Shown here: one piece after another, positions 1 through 7,526 of the stretch
Layout of the letters: each line of letters opens with the position of its first letter
Numbering within the stretch: position 1 is the stretch's first letter
Source of the DNA: an uncultured Porphyromonadaceae bacterium
Lineage (GTDB): Bacteria > Bacteroidota > Bacteroidia > Bacteroidales > Muribaculaceae
NCBI GenBank assembly: GCA_900545955.1
Contig: URAU01000021.1
Span: forward strand, 1-42,823
Length of the DNA: 42,823 nucleotides
Reading direction: 5' to 3'
Translations under genes and position numbers: made by a program
Notes under the pieces: generated by a model
What the model saw: only the letters and a program-made list of their open reading frames with translations
Database searches by the model: none
What the model was told of the DNA's origin: nothing

Positions 1-53
1 AGAGCACCTGACTGTTAATCAGGGGGTCGTTGGTTCAAGCCCATCCTGAAGCG
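1..53 (+). tRNA. tRNA-Asn (GTT), 5' part outside the window
   Basis: The 3' two thirds of a tRNA. The anticodon stem CCTGA/TCAGG encloses the loop CTGTTAA, giving anticodon GTT (Asn). The T arm follows (GTTGG, loop TTCAAGC, CCATC), then the 3' acceptor strand at 46-52. The D arm is only partly inside the window and the 5' acceptor strand is missing, so the full gene starts upstream of base 1. A terminator follows at 69-107. Confidence 0.93.
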
Positions 54-68
54 CATCCCCTTCCCCCC

Positions 69-107
69 GAGGCGTTTATCTGTAATGGATAGGCGCCTCT
101 TTTTTTG
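69..107 (+). terminator. Rho-independent terminator after tRNA-Asn
   Basis: GAGGCG (69-74) pairs with CGCCTC (94-99) and is followed at once by a run of seven T (100-106). It ends transcription from the tRNA. Confidence 0.85.
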
Positions 108-132
108 TCTCGTCGCGGTGATCCTTTCCCTT

Positions 133-233
133 CGGAGGCTCGGAAAGCCGAGGTCGTTTTTATCCCCACGCGAAGGCCCCAGCCGAGCGTGGGGTCAAAA
201 AGAAAGATAACCAACGGAGGCTCGGAGAGCCGA
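133..233. repeat. Short direct repeat pair flanking a GC-rich hairpin
   Basis: A 19-bp sequence beginning CGGAGGCTCGG lies at 133-151 and again at 215-233 with one mismatch, 82 bp apart. Each copy can fold on itself (CTCGG/CCGAG in the first). Between them CCCCACGC (164-171) pairs with GCGTGGGG (187-194). The 108-369 stretch otherwise shows no gene I can support. A related CGGAGGCTCG string occurs in the hairpin at 25478-25510. The function is unknown. Confidence 0.45.
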
Positions 234-369
234 TGTTGTGGTAGCGAATCTTCTAATCAAAATTTTTTTTGAAAAAAATTTCTCATTCATCCTCCTCATC
301 CCCAGCCCTTTCCCGCGTCAACAAAAGTTAAGCGGATTTTTTGGACTCGCAACCCCCTCCTTCCGGTTG

Positions 370-377
370 TATCTTTG
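370..377 (+). promoter_or_regulatory. Bacteroidota -7 promoter element TATCTTTG
   Basis: TATCTTTG fits the TAnnTTTG consensus of the primary Bacteroidota sigma factor. A -33 TTG at the usual 19-21 bp spacing is not evident (the nearest TTTG is at 340-343), so the call is moderate. If real, transcription starts near 384 and makes a leader of about 245 nt before the ATG at 629. Confidence 0.4.
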
Positions 378-427
378 CATCGCAATCATTTCCCACCAAC
401 CTCAGATAAAAATTATGAATCCACAGA

Positions 428-611
428 GCGGTTAACCGCTTCCGGCGAGCATCGCCGGAAATCCCCTCGCCTCCCTCCTTGCGCCGGCTTAGGAGGTGCG
501 AATTATTTCGCACCTCACGCGCTCGGCTCCGGCTGCCCCTTCTTCCCTCTCGTGCGTTCTCCTCCTTCATCCTCTCCCTCCAATTTGTATGCGCTTCGAC
601 CTTTAGGTCGA
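428..611 (+). promoter_or_regulatory. Leader with four consecutive strong hairpins
   Basis: Four perfect or near-perfect stem-loops lie in a row: GCGGTTAACCGC (428-439); TTCCGGCGA (440-448) with TCGCCGGAA (452-460); GAGGTGCGAA (493-502) with TTCGCACCTC (507-516); TCGACCT (596-602) with AGGTCGA (605-611). They sit between a -7 promoter element and the ORF at 629. No known riboswitch class was recognised. They could be a structured mRNA leader, a small RNA, or stacked REP-like repeats. Confidence 0.45.
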
Positions 612-628
612 GTTTTAAAATCGCCATT

Positions 629-1273
629 ATGATTACGAGAATCCAATCCCTCCGCCTATATTTACGCCCTTTCCAGCGCTCCCTCGGCCGCCGCCTCTCA
701 ATTGCCGACATCGAGCTGCTCGGCCCCATCGAGCGCCACCGCCGCCTGGGCCGCTGCTCCCCGTGGATCGTCCACGACCACCCCGACCGTCCCGGCTCGC
801 TCCCGCTCCTGCGCAAATATCTCCGGTGGGTCATCGACTACACCGGCGTCGACTACCCCGAAATCCTCTTCGAGCCTCCCCCTGAACATCCCGATTCCTA
901 CCGCGGCTGCAACTTCGACCATATCGTCTTCACACGCTGCCGCTTCACTCTCCATCGCGACCGCTACGACCGCTGCACGCGCGTCTTCATCCCCCAGCTG
1001 TCCCCCGGCCGCCTCTTCATCCTCCACTTCCTCTGCACCCGTCCACCGTGGGTCTGCAACGAGACCAACACCTCGCGCCGCGAGCGTGCCGCCCCCTCCG
1101 AGGAAGATACTAAAATGACCTTGCGCGAGCAGCGCCACGCCGTAGTCGGAAAGAGTTCCCCGGCCCCGCACTGCCCGATAGCCCTCCCTCTCCCCGCCAT
1201 CGATCCTGAGATGAACTCAATCACCCTCATTACCATCACGCGCAGCGGTGCGGAGGTATTTCGATTGCGATAG
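629..1273 (+). CDS. Hypothetical protein, arginine-rich, no family recognised
   Basis: A 214-residue open frame from ATG 629. A longer frame back to 479 runs through the hairpin train and is less likely as coding. The third codon position is dominated by C through most of the frame, as in the other GC-rich genes here, which supports real coding. The first 150 residues are mixed polar, aromatic and charged (for example WVIDYTGVDYPEILFEPPPE) and include several Cys, Arg and His residues. The last 60 residues look lower in complexity and may be disordered. No signal peptide, membrane segment or known motif is seen. An antisense frame of 157 residues covers part of the same stretch but is Val/Gly/Ala-rich in the way shadow frames are. 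Its neighbours are a tRNA and an intergenic repeat, so context gives no clue to function. Confidence 0.5.
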   Translation: MITRIQSLRLYLRPFQRSLGRRLSIADIELLGPIERHRRLGRCSPWIVHDHPDRPGSLPLLRKYLRWVIDYTGVDYPEILFEPPPEHPDSYRGCNFDHIVFTRCRFTLHRDRYDRCTRVFIPQLSPGRLFILHFLCTRPPWVCNETNTSRRERAAPSEEDTKMTLREQRHAVVGKSSPAPHCPIALPLPAIDPEMNSITLITITRSGAEVFRLR

Positions 1274-1344
1274 CGGCAAGTCATGCCCCGCAGCCCAAAG
1301 CTAAACCGCATGGCAAGCGTACATTGACATTCTTCCATCCCTCA

Positions 1345-1516
1345 ATTGACCGACCGCGGGCTGTTGCCAGGTCCCTATCGGTCAATGGCGCCCCATCCGA
1401 AATCCCTCGGCTCCTCCGGGCCTCCGCTGCCGTCTCTATGCAGGTAAAATTTTTGTTCCTGCTCCGAGCTTCAGCGAGGCTCCCGAAGGTAGTTCTGTGA
1501 GCGAGCTTCAGCTCGC
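1345..1516. other. Gene-free stretch with two inverted repeats
   Basis: Between the orphan ORF and the interspersed repeat there is no convincing gene. ATTGACCGA (1345-1353) is matched by TCGGTCAAT (1378-1386), a 9-bp inverted repeat with a 24-nt loop. GCGAGCT (1501-1507) pairs with AGCTCGC (1510-1516) and is followed by GTTTT, possibly a weak terminator for the upstream ORF. Confidence 0.4.
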
Positions 1517-1520
1517 GTTT

Positions 1521-1648
1521 TCGTCCGGATGGCTGGCGGCTTTTTAGAGTGGTGCAGATTTTAGGAGCGGCGGGGCGAAGGCGAAGGGAGTTGACTAAGG
1601 TCAATGACCGAGCCTGAGTTTCCCCGTCGCGACGACAAAGATGCGCCG
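1521..1648 (-). repeat. Interspersed intergenic repeat, copy C
   Basis: Read on the minus strand, this segment aligns along most of its length with copies at 23870-24010 and 32304-32465. Shared landmarks in the same order are a GCGCATCT-like start, GTCGTCGC, the core GGTCATTGACCTTAGTCAAC, then CTCCCTTC and a terminal CATCCGGACGA. The core contains the palindrome TTGAC-CTTA-GTCAA. This copy lies downstream of nagB in the same orientation. The frame open in the other two copies has an early TAA here, so a coding role is doubtful. Confidence 0.75.
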
Positions 1649-1706
1649 CTATAAAAGGCCGCCAAAGAGGTAGGCCTCTCCGCGCCCGTTTGGACCAAAC
1701 ATCCTC

Positions 1707-1753
1707 GCCCCTGCCGTAATCATATATGGATCGAATATAATTACAGCAGGGGC
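1707..1753 (-). terminator. Hairpin, probable terminator of nagB
   Basis: GCCCCTGC-C-GTAAT (1707-1720) pairs with ATTAC-A-GCAGGGGC (1740-1753), a long stem with a single C/A mismatch and a 19-nt AT-rich loop. It lies 64 bp beyond the nagB stop codon. The T-run is weak on both strands, so efficiency is uncertain. Confidence 0.55.
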
Positions 1754-1816
1754 GTCGTGTTTTCTGGGGAACCCGATGAAAATAAGGCAGTTTCTCTACT
1801 TAAACTGCGTGTAAGG

Positions 1817-2626
1817 TCAGAGCTGGGTGGAGGGGTCGAGGTTGGATTTCTCGATGTCGCGGAAGTAGCGGTAGGTCTGCACCTGGAGCTCGGCGCAGGC
1901 GGCGTCGTCGGCCACGATGATAGCCGAAGGATGGAGCTGCAGGGCGGAGATGGTCCACATCTGCGATACACCGCCTTCTACACCGTGGCGCAGGGCCCGG
2001 GCCTTGTTGTGGCCGTTGACCAGCAGGAGCACCGAGCGGGCATCCATCACAGTGCCGACGCCTACGGTAAGGGCGGTCTTGGGCACGAGGTCGACGTTGC
2101 CCTCGAAGAAGCGGGCGTTGGCAATGATGGTGTCGGTAGTGAGGGTCTTGACGCGGGTACGCGACGAGAGCGAGGAGCCGGGCTCGTTGAAGGCGATATG
2201 TCCGTCGGGGCCCACACCGCCCATGAAGAGGTCGATACCTCCGTAGCTGTCGATTTTCTCCTCGAAACGGCGGCATTCGGCCTGAAGGTCGGGGGCGTTG
2301 CCGTCGAGGATGTTGACGTTTTCGCGGGGAATGTCGATGTGGCTGAAGAAATTGCTCCACATGAAGCTGTGGTAGCTCTCAGGATGGTCTTCGGGAAGTC
2401 CTACATATTCATCCATATTGAAGGTCACGACGTTGCGAAACGACACCTCCCCTTTCTCGTAAAGCTCTATGAGCTTGCGGTAGAGCCCGAGCGGTGAACT
2501 CCCCGTAGGACATCCGAGCACAAACGGCTCCTTTTTAGTGGGTTTGGCGGCGTTAATGCGGGCGGCAACATAGCGGGCGGCCCATTCCGACATGCGGTCG
2601 TAAGTCTCTTCAATAATCAGTCGCAT
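1817..2626 (-). CDS. nagB: Glucosamine-6-phosphate deaminase
   Basis: NagB converts glucosamine 6-phosphate to fructose 6-phosphate and ammonia in the cytoplasm, the step that feeds amino sugars from host mucin or peptidoglycan into glycolysis. At 269 residues it has the usual family length. Diagnostic motifs are the phosphate-binding loop GCPTGSSPLGLY near 38-49, the active-site NMDEY with Asp72, and the GPDGHIAFNEPGSS block with Asp141 and His143. The product starts MRLIIEETYD. It is a lone gene whose promoter (2727-2734, minus) faces that of the BNR-4 gene, so the two transcripts probably overlap at their 5' ends. A terminator hairpin follows at 1707-1753. Confident assignment. Confidence 0.96.
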   Translation of the reverse strand: MRLIIEETYDRMSEWAARYVAARINAAKPTKKEPFVLGCPTGSSPLGLYRKLIELYEKGEVSFRNVVTFNMDEYVGLPEDHPESYHSFMWSNFFSHIDIPRENVNILDGNAPDLQAECRRFEEKIDSYGGIDLFMGGVGPDGHIAFNEPGSSLSSRTRVKTLTTDTIIANARFFEGNVDLVPKTALTVGVGTVMDARSVLLLVNGHNKARALRHGVEGGVSQMWTISALQLHPSAIIVADDAACAELQVQTYRYFRDIEKSNLDPSTQL

Positions 2627-2688
2627 AGACGTTTTTCGTGTTATAAGATTTAACTGAATGCAGATTTAACAAAGGGAAACAGGTTAAA

Positions 2689-2738
2689 TTGCTATCTTTG
2701 CAGAGGGCAAACTGCCCCCTTTTCGGCAAAGATAGCAA
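2689..2738. promoter_or_regulatory. Mirror-image face-to-face promoters for nagB and the BNR-4 gene
   Basis: TTGCTATCTTTGC at 2689-2701 and its exact reverse complement at 2726-2738 each contain a -7 element TATCTTTG, at 2693-2700 on plus and 2727-2734 on minus. The plus element would start transcription near 2707 toward the BNR-4 gene, and the minus element near 2720 toward nagB. The start sites point at each other, so both RNAs would share complementary 5' ends. The 13-bp inverted repeat could also bind a dimeric regulator. The -33 elements are weak. Confidence 0.6.
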
Positions 2739-2757
2739 ATATTTTACGAAAACCGCC

Positions 2758-4101
2758 ATGAAGAAGCATTTCCCTATATTCATCATAGCCCTCATGACCA
2801 TGACGGCTCTGAATGCCGCCACTCCCAGTGTACATCCGAGCGAAATCGGCGCGGGATGGAGCGCCACCTCGGTCAACTCCGCCGTATTCCGGGCGGCCTC
2901 GGTGGTAAGCCACAGCGACACGCAGTATGCTGCCTATTACGATCCCGAGGGGTGGCTTGTGCTGGCCAAACGCACGCTCGGCTCCGACGGGAATGCCGAC
3001 GGGGGGTGGACCACGAAGCGCACACAATATCGCGGTAACGTGGCCGACGCCCACAATGTAGCCTCAATAGGCGTGGACGGCCAAGGGAGGCTCCACGCTT
3101 CGTTCGACCACCACGGCCATCCGCTCCGCTACGCCCGCGCAAATGCCCCGGGCTCGCTCGAGCTGGGCGACCTCGAGCCGATGACCGGAACGGACGAGGG
3201 CGACGTGACCTATCCTGAATTTCACACCCTACGTTCGGGCGACATGCTTTTCGCCTACCGCTCGGGCGCCTCGGGACGCGGCAATCTTGTGCTCAACCGC
3301 TACGACACAGCCGCCGGCCGCTGGGAGCGCCTCCACAGCGTGCTTATCGACGGCGAAGGGGAGCGCAATGCCTACTGGCAGATGCACGTCGACGCCGCAG
3401 GCACCATACACCTCTCATGGGTATGGCGCGAGACCTGGATGGTAGAGACAAACCACGACCTATGCTATGCCCGCTCGGCCGACGGGGGCCTAACATGGAC
3501 GCGTTCGGACGGCACCCGATATGAGTTGCCGATTACCGCCGCCACGGCCGAAACAGCCATGGAAATACCCCAGAATTCCGAACTCATAAACCAGACTTCG
3601 ATGACGGCCGACGCCGACGGCCATCCGTATATCGCCACCTACTGGCGCGATGCCGACAGCACCGTGCCGCAGTACCGGCTGGTATGGCACGACGGCAACC
3701 AGTGGCGCTCAGAGCAGGTCGGGAACCGCACCACGCCTTTCTCTCTCTCGGGAGGAGGCACCAAGATGATACCCATAGCCCGGCCACGCCTTGTGAGCGA
3801 CGGACGGCGCGCCTTCTACATATTCCGCGACGCCGAGCGCGGCAGCCGCGTAAGCATGGCCTATACATCCCGGCTCGGTAAAGAACCATGGCAGACCATA
3901 GACCTGACCGATTTTTCGGTGGACGCCTGGGAACCGACCATAGACAATCCCCTGTGGGCGCAGCGCGGGCGTCTTGACATCTTCGTGCAGACCACCCACC
4001 AGGGCGACGGCGAGAGCCTCAGTGCCGACTCCGCCCCCACGCCCGTACAGATACTCACCGTCGAGGTGCCTGCTTCGGACCACACAGCTCCGGAAGATTA
4101 A
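2758..4101 (+). CDS. Secreted BNR-4 repeat protein, possible polysaccharide lyase
   Basis: A 447-residue exported protein. The start at 2758 (MKKHFPIFIIALMTMTALNA) gives a good signal peptide with cleavage near residue 20. An in-frame start at 2689 would lie upstream of the predicted transcription start. The mature part has features of the BNR-4 beta-propeller family: HSDTQYAAYYDPEGWLVLAKR near the N-terminus, DAHNVASIGVDGQGRLH, FDHHGHPLRY, and later ARSADGGLTWTRSDG (an Asp-box-like motif). Members of this family include lyases acting on rhamnose-glucuronic acid linkages, for example PL42-type enzymes. That activity is an inference from family knowledge; no catalytic residue was verified. The location is probably periplasmic. 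It is divergent to nagB, which fits a glycan-utilisation role. Confidence 0.8.
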   Translation: MKKHFPIFIIALMTMTALNAATPSVHPSEIGAGWSATSVNSAVFRAASVVSHSDTQYAAYYDPEGWLVLAKRTLGSDGNADGGWTTKRTQYRGNVADAHNVASIGVDGQGRLHASFDHHGHPLRYARANAPGSLELGDLEPMTGTDEGDVTYPEFHTLRSGDMLFAYRSGASGRGNLVLNRYDTAAGRWERLHSVLIDGEGERNAYWQMHVDAAGTIHLSWVWRETWMVETNHDLCYARSADGGLTWTRSDGTRYELPITAATAETAMEIPQNSELINQTSMTADADGHPYIATYWRDADSTVPQYRLVWHDGNQWRSEQVGNRTTPFSLSGGGTKMIPIARPRLVSDGRRAFYIFRDAERGSRVSMAYTSRLGKEPWQTIDLTDFSVDAWEPTIDNPLWAQRGRLDIFVQTTHQGDGESLSADSAPTPVQILTVEVPASDHTAPED

Positions 4102-4151
4102 GTTTTTATTAAATTTCGCCCTACGCCCGCGGCTTTCAGCTTATTTCGCGC

Positions 4152-4159
4152 TATATTTG
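4152..4159 (+). promoter_or_regulatory. -7 element TATATTTG before the response regulator
   Basis: TATATTTG matches TAnnTTTG. The predicted start near 4166 leaves a leader of only about 16 nt before ATG 4182. No clear -33 element is seen at standard spacing. Confidence 0.5.
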
Positions 4160-4181
4160 CCGGCAAAGTCACTTATTGCAA

Positions 4182-4871
4182 ATGAGCAGACAACGCATTC
4201 TTGTAGTCGACGATGAGGAGACGCTCTGCGAGGCGCTCCGGTTCAACCTCGAGGCCGAAGGCTTCGAAGTCGAGACAGCTTTCAGCTCCGAGCAGGCACT
4301 GGCGATGCCTCTGGAGAGCTTCGACCTTTTTCTCCTCGACATAATGATGGGAGAGATTTCGGGTGTACAGCTCGCGCGGATCATCAAGGCGAATCCGGCC
4401 ACAGCCGCCATTCCGATAATCTTCTGCACGGCGCGCGACAGCGAGGACGATATGGTCGAGGGACTCGACCTCGGCGCCGACGACTATATCAGCAAGCCCT
4501 ATTCGCTTCGCAACGTGATGGCGCGCGTGCGCTCGGTGCTCCGGCGGTCGGCCGCAAGCACGCGCCTGAGCGGTAGCCAGCCACAGATTTCCTTCGGCGG
4601 CCTGACGGTAGACCCGGCGCGGAAGATGTGTACCGTCGACGGCCGCGAGCTCCGGCTTCCACGCAAGGAATTCGAGATACTGCTCAAACTGATTTCCAAC
4701 ATTGGGGTGGTGTTCAGCCGCGAAGAGCTGCTGCGGGAAATCTGGCCCGAGGAGGTCGTGGTGCTCGACAGGGTTGTCGACGTGAACATTACCCGCCTGC
4801 GCCGCAAACTCGGCCCTTACGGTCGCTACATAACCACCCGTTCGGGCTACGGCTACGGATTTTTCGGCTGA
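4182..4871 (+). CDS. OmpR/PhoB-family response regulator
   Basis: A 229-residue two-component regulator starting at ATG 4182 (MSRQRILVVDDEE). A TTG two codons upstream is less likely. The receiver domain spans residues 4-121: acidic pair Asp10/Asp11, phospho-acceptor Asp53 in LFLLDIMMG, Thr83 in FCTAR, and Lys105 in ISKPYS. A winged-helix DNA-binding domain follows from about 135 to 229, ending with the typical RVVDVNITRLRRKLG recognition segment and a GYGYGFFG end. The kinase gene follows after 3 nt, so the pair is one transcript. This order and type resemble the RprX/RprY and PhoR/PhoB systems, but the signal and target genes cannot be read from sequence. Confidence 0.95.
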   Translation: MSRQRILVVDDEETLCEALRFNLEAEGFEVETAFSSEQALAMPLESFDLFLLDIMMGEISGVQLARIIKANPATAAIPIIFCTARDSEDDMVEGLDLGADDYISKPYSLRNVMARVRSVLRRSAASTRLSGSQPQISFGGLTVDPARKMCTVDGRELRLPRKEFEILLKLISNIGVVFSREELLREIWPEEVVVLDRVVDVNITRLRRKLGPYGRYITTRSGYGYGFFG

Positions 4872-4874
4872 CAG

Positions 4875-6320
4875 ATGAACTTTCCCGCACTACACCTCTC
4901 GTATCCGCGCCGCCTGTTCGGCTGGCTGCTGGCCTACTCCGCGCTGCTGGTAGGCTGCTTCGTCGTGTTCCAGTATCAACGCGAGAAGGAGTTCAAGGCC
5001 GAGACGCTCAACGCCCGGCTGCAGCTGGTGAATTCCTACATTCTCAGCGAGCTGGCCGAGGGAAACAGCGTGGCCGACATGCGCCTCGACGAATTTCATC
5101 CGTTCGAGGGACTGCGCGTAAGCATCATCGCTCCCGACGGACGTCTTGTCTACGACAACACAGCCGATTCGACAGCAGCCGCCATAGGCCACGCCGACCG
5201 CACGGAAATTGCCGAGGCCGAGCGCAATGGGTCGGGCTTCACCGTCAGACGCCACAGCCTCAGCACCGGCGACACATATTTCTATTCGGCTACGCGCGGG
5301 CCCGACGGCTCGGTGGTGCGTACAGCCGTACCGTATTCGCTTTCGCTCACCCAGCTGCTCAGCGCCGACCTCGGATTTATCCGCGTTATGGGAGCGATAG
5401 CCATCGCCATGTGTGTGTTCGGATTCTTCGCCACACGCCGCCTGGGGCAGCATATCTCGCGTCTGAACCGCTTCGCGCGCCAGGCTGAACGTGGCGAGCG
5501 CATAGCCGACACCGAGCCTTTCCCTTCCGATGAGCTGGGCCAGATTTCCAACAATATAGTGCGCCTATACGCCCGGCTGCAGCGGGCGCTGACCGAACGC
5601 GACCGCGAGCACTCCGCCGCCATACGTGAGCAGCAGGAAAAGCAACGCATCAAGAAACAGCTCACGGCCAACATAAACCACGAGCTGAAGACTCCCGTAG
5701 CGGCCATGCAGATATGTCTTGAGACGCTTGAGGCTCACGACGACCTTCCTGCCGACAAGCGCAGGGAGTTTATAGCGCGATGTCTCAGCCAGTCGGACAG
5801 ATTGCGCAGGCTGCTGGCGGATGTGGCCACCATCACGTCGCTCGACGAGGGTGCAGCCGACGTTGCATTCACCGCGGTCGACCTCCGGTCTGCAATCACG
5901 GAAGTCGCAGAGCTAAACCTTCCCGTAGCCGAGGCGAAAGGGTTCGCGGTTTCGGTTGACGTCGCCGCAGGCATCACGCTGCATGGCAACCGCCCGCTCC
6001 TTGCCTCCGTTTTCCAGAACCTTATCGACAATGCTCTGGCCTACAGCAACGGTTCGCGAATCGCCATCAGCGCCAGGAAATACGGCAAAGAGATACGCAT
6101 CGAGGTGGCCGACGATGGCGTCGGCGTGGCCGAAGAGCACCTGCCACACCTGTTCGAGCGCTTCTACCGCGTGGACAAAGGCCGCTCGCGTGCCGCCGGT
6201 GGCACGGGGCTCGGTCTCGCAATCGTAAAGAATGCGATTGCCCTCCACCGCGGCAGTATCCAAGCCTCCCTACGGAAGCCTTCCGGTCTGGTCTTTATCA
6301 TCACACTTCCGCTCGACTGA
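4875..6320 (+). CDS. Membrane sensor histidine kinase, partner of the upstream regulator
   Basis: A 481-residue sensor kinase. Transmembrane helix 1 is at about 14-34 and helix 2 at about 167-186, leaving an extracytoplasmic domain of roughly 130 residues with a PAS-like strand pattern (RVSIIAPDGRLVYDN). A HAMP-like linker follows (about 186-240). The HisKA box ANINHELKTPVAAMQ carries the phospho-acceptor His269. The HATPase domain has the N box FQNLIDNALAYSN, the G1 box ADDGVGV, the F box FERFYRVDKGRS and the G2 box GGTGLGLAIVKN. All catalytic motifs are intact. It is cotranscribed with the regulator (3-nt gap), so it most likely phosphorylates Asp53 of that protein. The ligand is unknown. 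Confidence 0.95.
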   Translation: MNFPALHLSYPRRLFGWLLAYSALLVGCFVVFQYQREKEFKAETLNARLQLVNSYILSELAEGNSVADMRLDEFHPFEGLRVSIIAPDGRLVYDNTADSTAAAIGHADRTEIAEAERNGSGFTVRRHSLSTGDTYFYSATRGPDGSVVRTAVPYSLSLTQLLSADLGFIRVMGAIAIAMCVFGFFATRRLGQHISRLNRFARQAERGERIADTEPFPSDELGQISNNIVRLYARLQRALTERDREHSAAIREQQEKQRIKKQLTANINHELKTPVAAMQICLETLEAHDDLPADKRREFIARCLSQSDRLRRLLADVATITSLDEGAADVAFTAVDLRSAITEVAELNLPVAEAKGFAVSVDVAAGITLHGNRPLLASVFQNLIDNALAYSNGSRIAISARKYGKEIRIEVADDGVGVAEEHLPHLFERFYRVDKGRSRAAGGTGLGLAIVKNAIALHRGSIQASLRKPSGLVFIITLPLD

Positions 6321-6357
6321 AATTTCCGGCTGCCGCACAGATTTTCCCACGGGTGGA

Positions 6358-6423
6358 TTGGATGTTTGGATTTAAAGGGGTATATTTGTACGACGTCTGA
6401 ATTCCGAACAATATACCCCTTTC
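6358..6423 (+). promoter_or_regulatory. mgtC-like promoter overlapped by an inverted repeat
   Basis: A -33 TTG (6358-6360), a 20-bp spacer and the -7 element TATATTTG (6381-6388) form a good Bacteroidota promoter. The -7 element lies inside the left arm of an inverted repeat: AAGGGGTATATTTGT (from 6375) against ACAATATACCCCTT (6408-6421), with one inserted base. The repeat spans the start site, so it could be an operator or a hairpin at the 5' end of the message. Confidence 0.6.
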
Positions 6424-6435
6424 ACCAACCGCGCT

Positions 6436-7155
6436 ATGGAAGCACTGTTTCAATCCATCGTAGACTGCATCAACTCGACCGAGGTCAATCTCGGCAACGC
6501 AACGTACCGCCTTGTGGTGGCCATGGTGCTCGGCACCCTCGTGGGCGCCGAACGCAAGCGCAAAGGGCAGATTGCAGGAGTACGTACGTTCGCTCTCATC
6601 TCGATGGGTGCCTGTCTGGCCATGCTGCTTTCAATCTATGTGCCGCAGGTATATCTCGGACTTAAAAACGGCGACCCGGGTCGAATCGCGGCTCAGGTAA
6701 TCACGGGCGTCGGTTTCCTCGGCGGCGGTGCGATGATCCATATGAAGGGGTCGGTGCGCGGGCTCACCACAGCCGCAGGAATCTGGATGACGGCCGCTAT
6801 CGGCATGGCTGTAGGCGTGGGAATGTATTGGTGCTCGATTATCGCGACGCTGATGATTCTTGTCACTCTGGTGCTTTTCGAGGCCTACGAGCAGCGATAC
6901 AACATGGGGCAGGAGAACCGCGCCCTACGCCTGTCGGTCGACTGCATCGTTACCGACATATCACCCTACCGGAAAGTATTCGAGAGCCACAATATTCATC
7001 TCTCGACCTATTTTCTGCAATACGACTATACAGCCAATACAACGGACATCAACTTCGTGGTGCTCGCACCATCCCACCGGAATTATCTGCCGATGTTCGA
7101 GGATCTGCGGGCCATCAATCCGACGCGCTCGCTGACACTAACATCGCAGGCATGA
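6436..7155 (+). CDS. MgtC/SapB family membrane protein
   Basis: A 239-residue inner-membrane protein of the MgtC/SapB family. The N-terminal half has about four hydrophobic helices with the family signatures GTLVGAERKRKGQIAGVRT, GVGFLGGGAMIH and GLTTAAGIWMTAAIGMA. The cytoplasmic C-terminal part from about 155 to 239 looks like a small ACT-like domain (LRLSVDCIVTDISPYRKVFE). In other bacteria MgtC modulates the F-type ATP synthase or metal and phosphate homeostasis under low magnesium; whether this homologue does so is not shown. It stands alone after the kinase gene and has its own promoter overlapped by an inverted repeat, which suggests regulation at that site. Confidence 0.9.
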   Translation: MEALFQSIVDCINSTEVNLGNATYRLVVAMVLGTLVGAERKRKGQIAGVRTFALISMGACLAMLLSIYVPQVYLGLKNGDPGRIAAQVITGVGFLGGGAMIHMKGSVRGLTTAAGIWMTAAIGMAVGVGMYWCSIIATLMILVTLVLFEAYEQRYNMGQENRALRLSVDCIVTDISPYRKVFESHNIHLSTYFLQYDYTANTTDINFVVLAPSHRNYLPMFEDLRAINPTRSLTLTSQA

Positions 7156-7280
7156 CGTGGAGTAGCCGCAGAGCGATTATACGCGTCAAACGAGGGAGGT
7201 GTCAAATGTAAATTTATGTTAAATTTTTACATGTTTTCAAATTGTGTAAGAATTGTAACATGAGTGTAATTTCCGCACTA

Positions 7281-7461
7281 TAAATTTGCAACGCATTCAG
7301 GGGAGTTTTCATAGCTGTTGCTCGCCGGATGCAATTAGTTTGGTAATACACCATAAATCTAATTGAAAAGACTCAGCAAAGTAATTTAGAGCAAAGTAAA
7401 TAACATACTTCATTATCCCTTAGGAACGGATCGTCGGCGATGACGCTCCGCTTCTTTTTTT
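7281..7461 (+). ncRNA. Candidate small RNA: promoter element, internal hairpin, terminator, no ORF
   Basis: TAAATTTG at 7281-7288 fits a -7 element, and a Rho-independent terminator lies at 7427-7461: CGGATCGTC pairs with GACGCTCCG (one mismatch), followed by a T-rich run. The transcript from about 7295 would be 165 nt without a plausible ORF. It contains a nested hairpin AATTAG/CTAATT enclosing TGGT/ACCA and a duplicated GCAAAGTAA. No known RNA family was recognised. The alternative is that the terminator simply ends the mgtC message, whose stop is at 7155. Confidence 0.35.
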
Positions 7462-7526
7462 ATATAATCTTGTTGACTATTAGTTTTACCATGCGCCGTT
7501 TTACCTCAGCAATTGGCCGTCAACTT

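Noticed and set aside
164..194. Terminator in the GC-rich hairpin between the direct repeats
   Set aside because: The stem is perfect but neither strand has a proper T-run directly after it, and no gene ends nearby.
238..435. 65-residue frame near the window start
   Set aside because: It overlaps a promoter element and hairpins, with low-complexity translation and no coding-like codon pattern.
1757..2497. 246-residue plus-strand frame over nagB
   Set aside because: nagB on the minus strand has all catalytic motifs; this frame is its complement.
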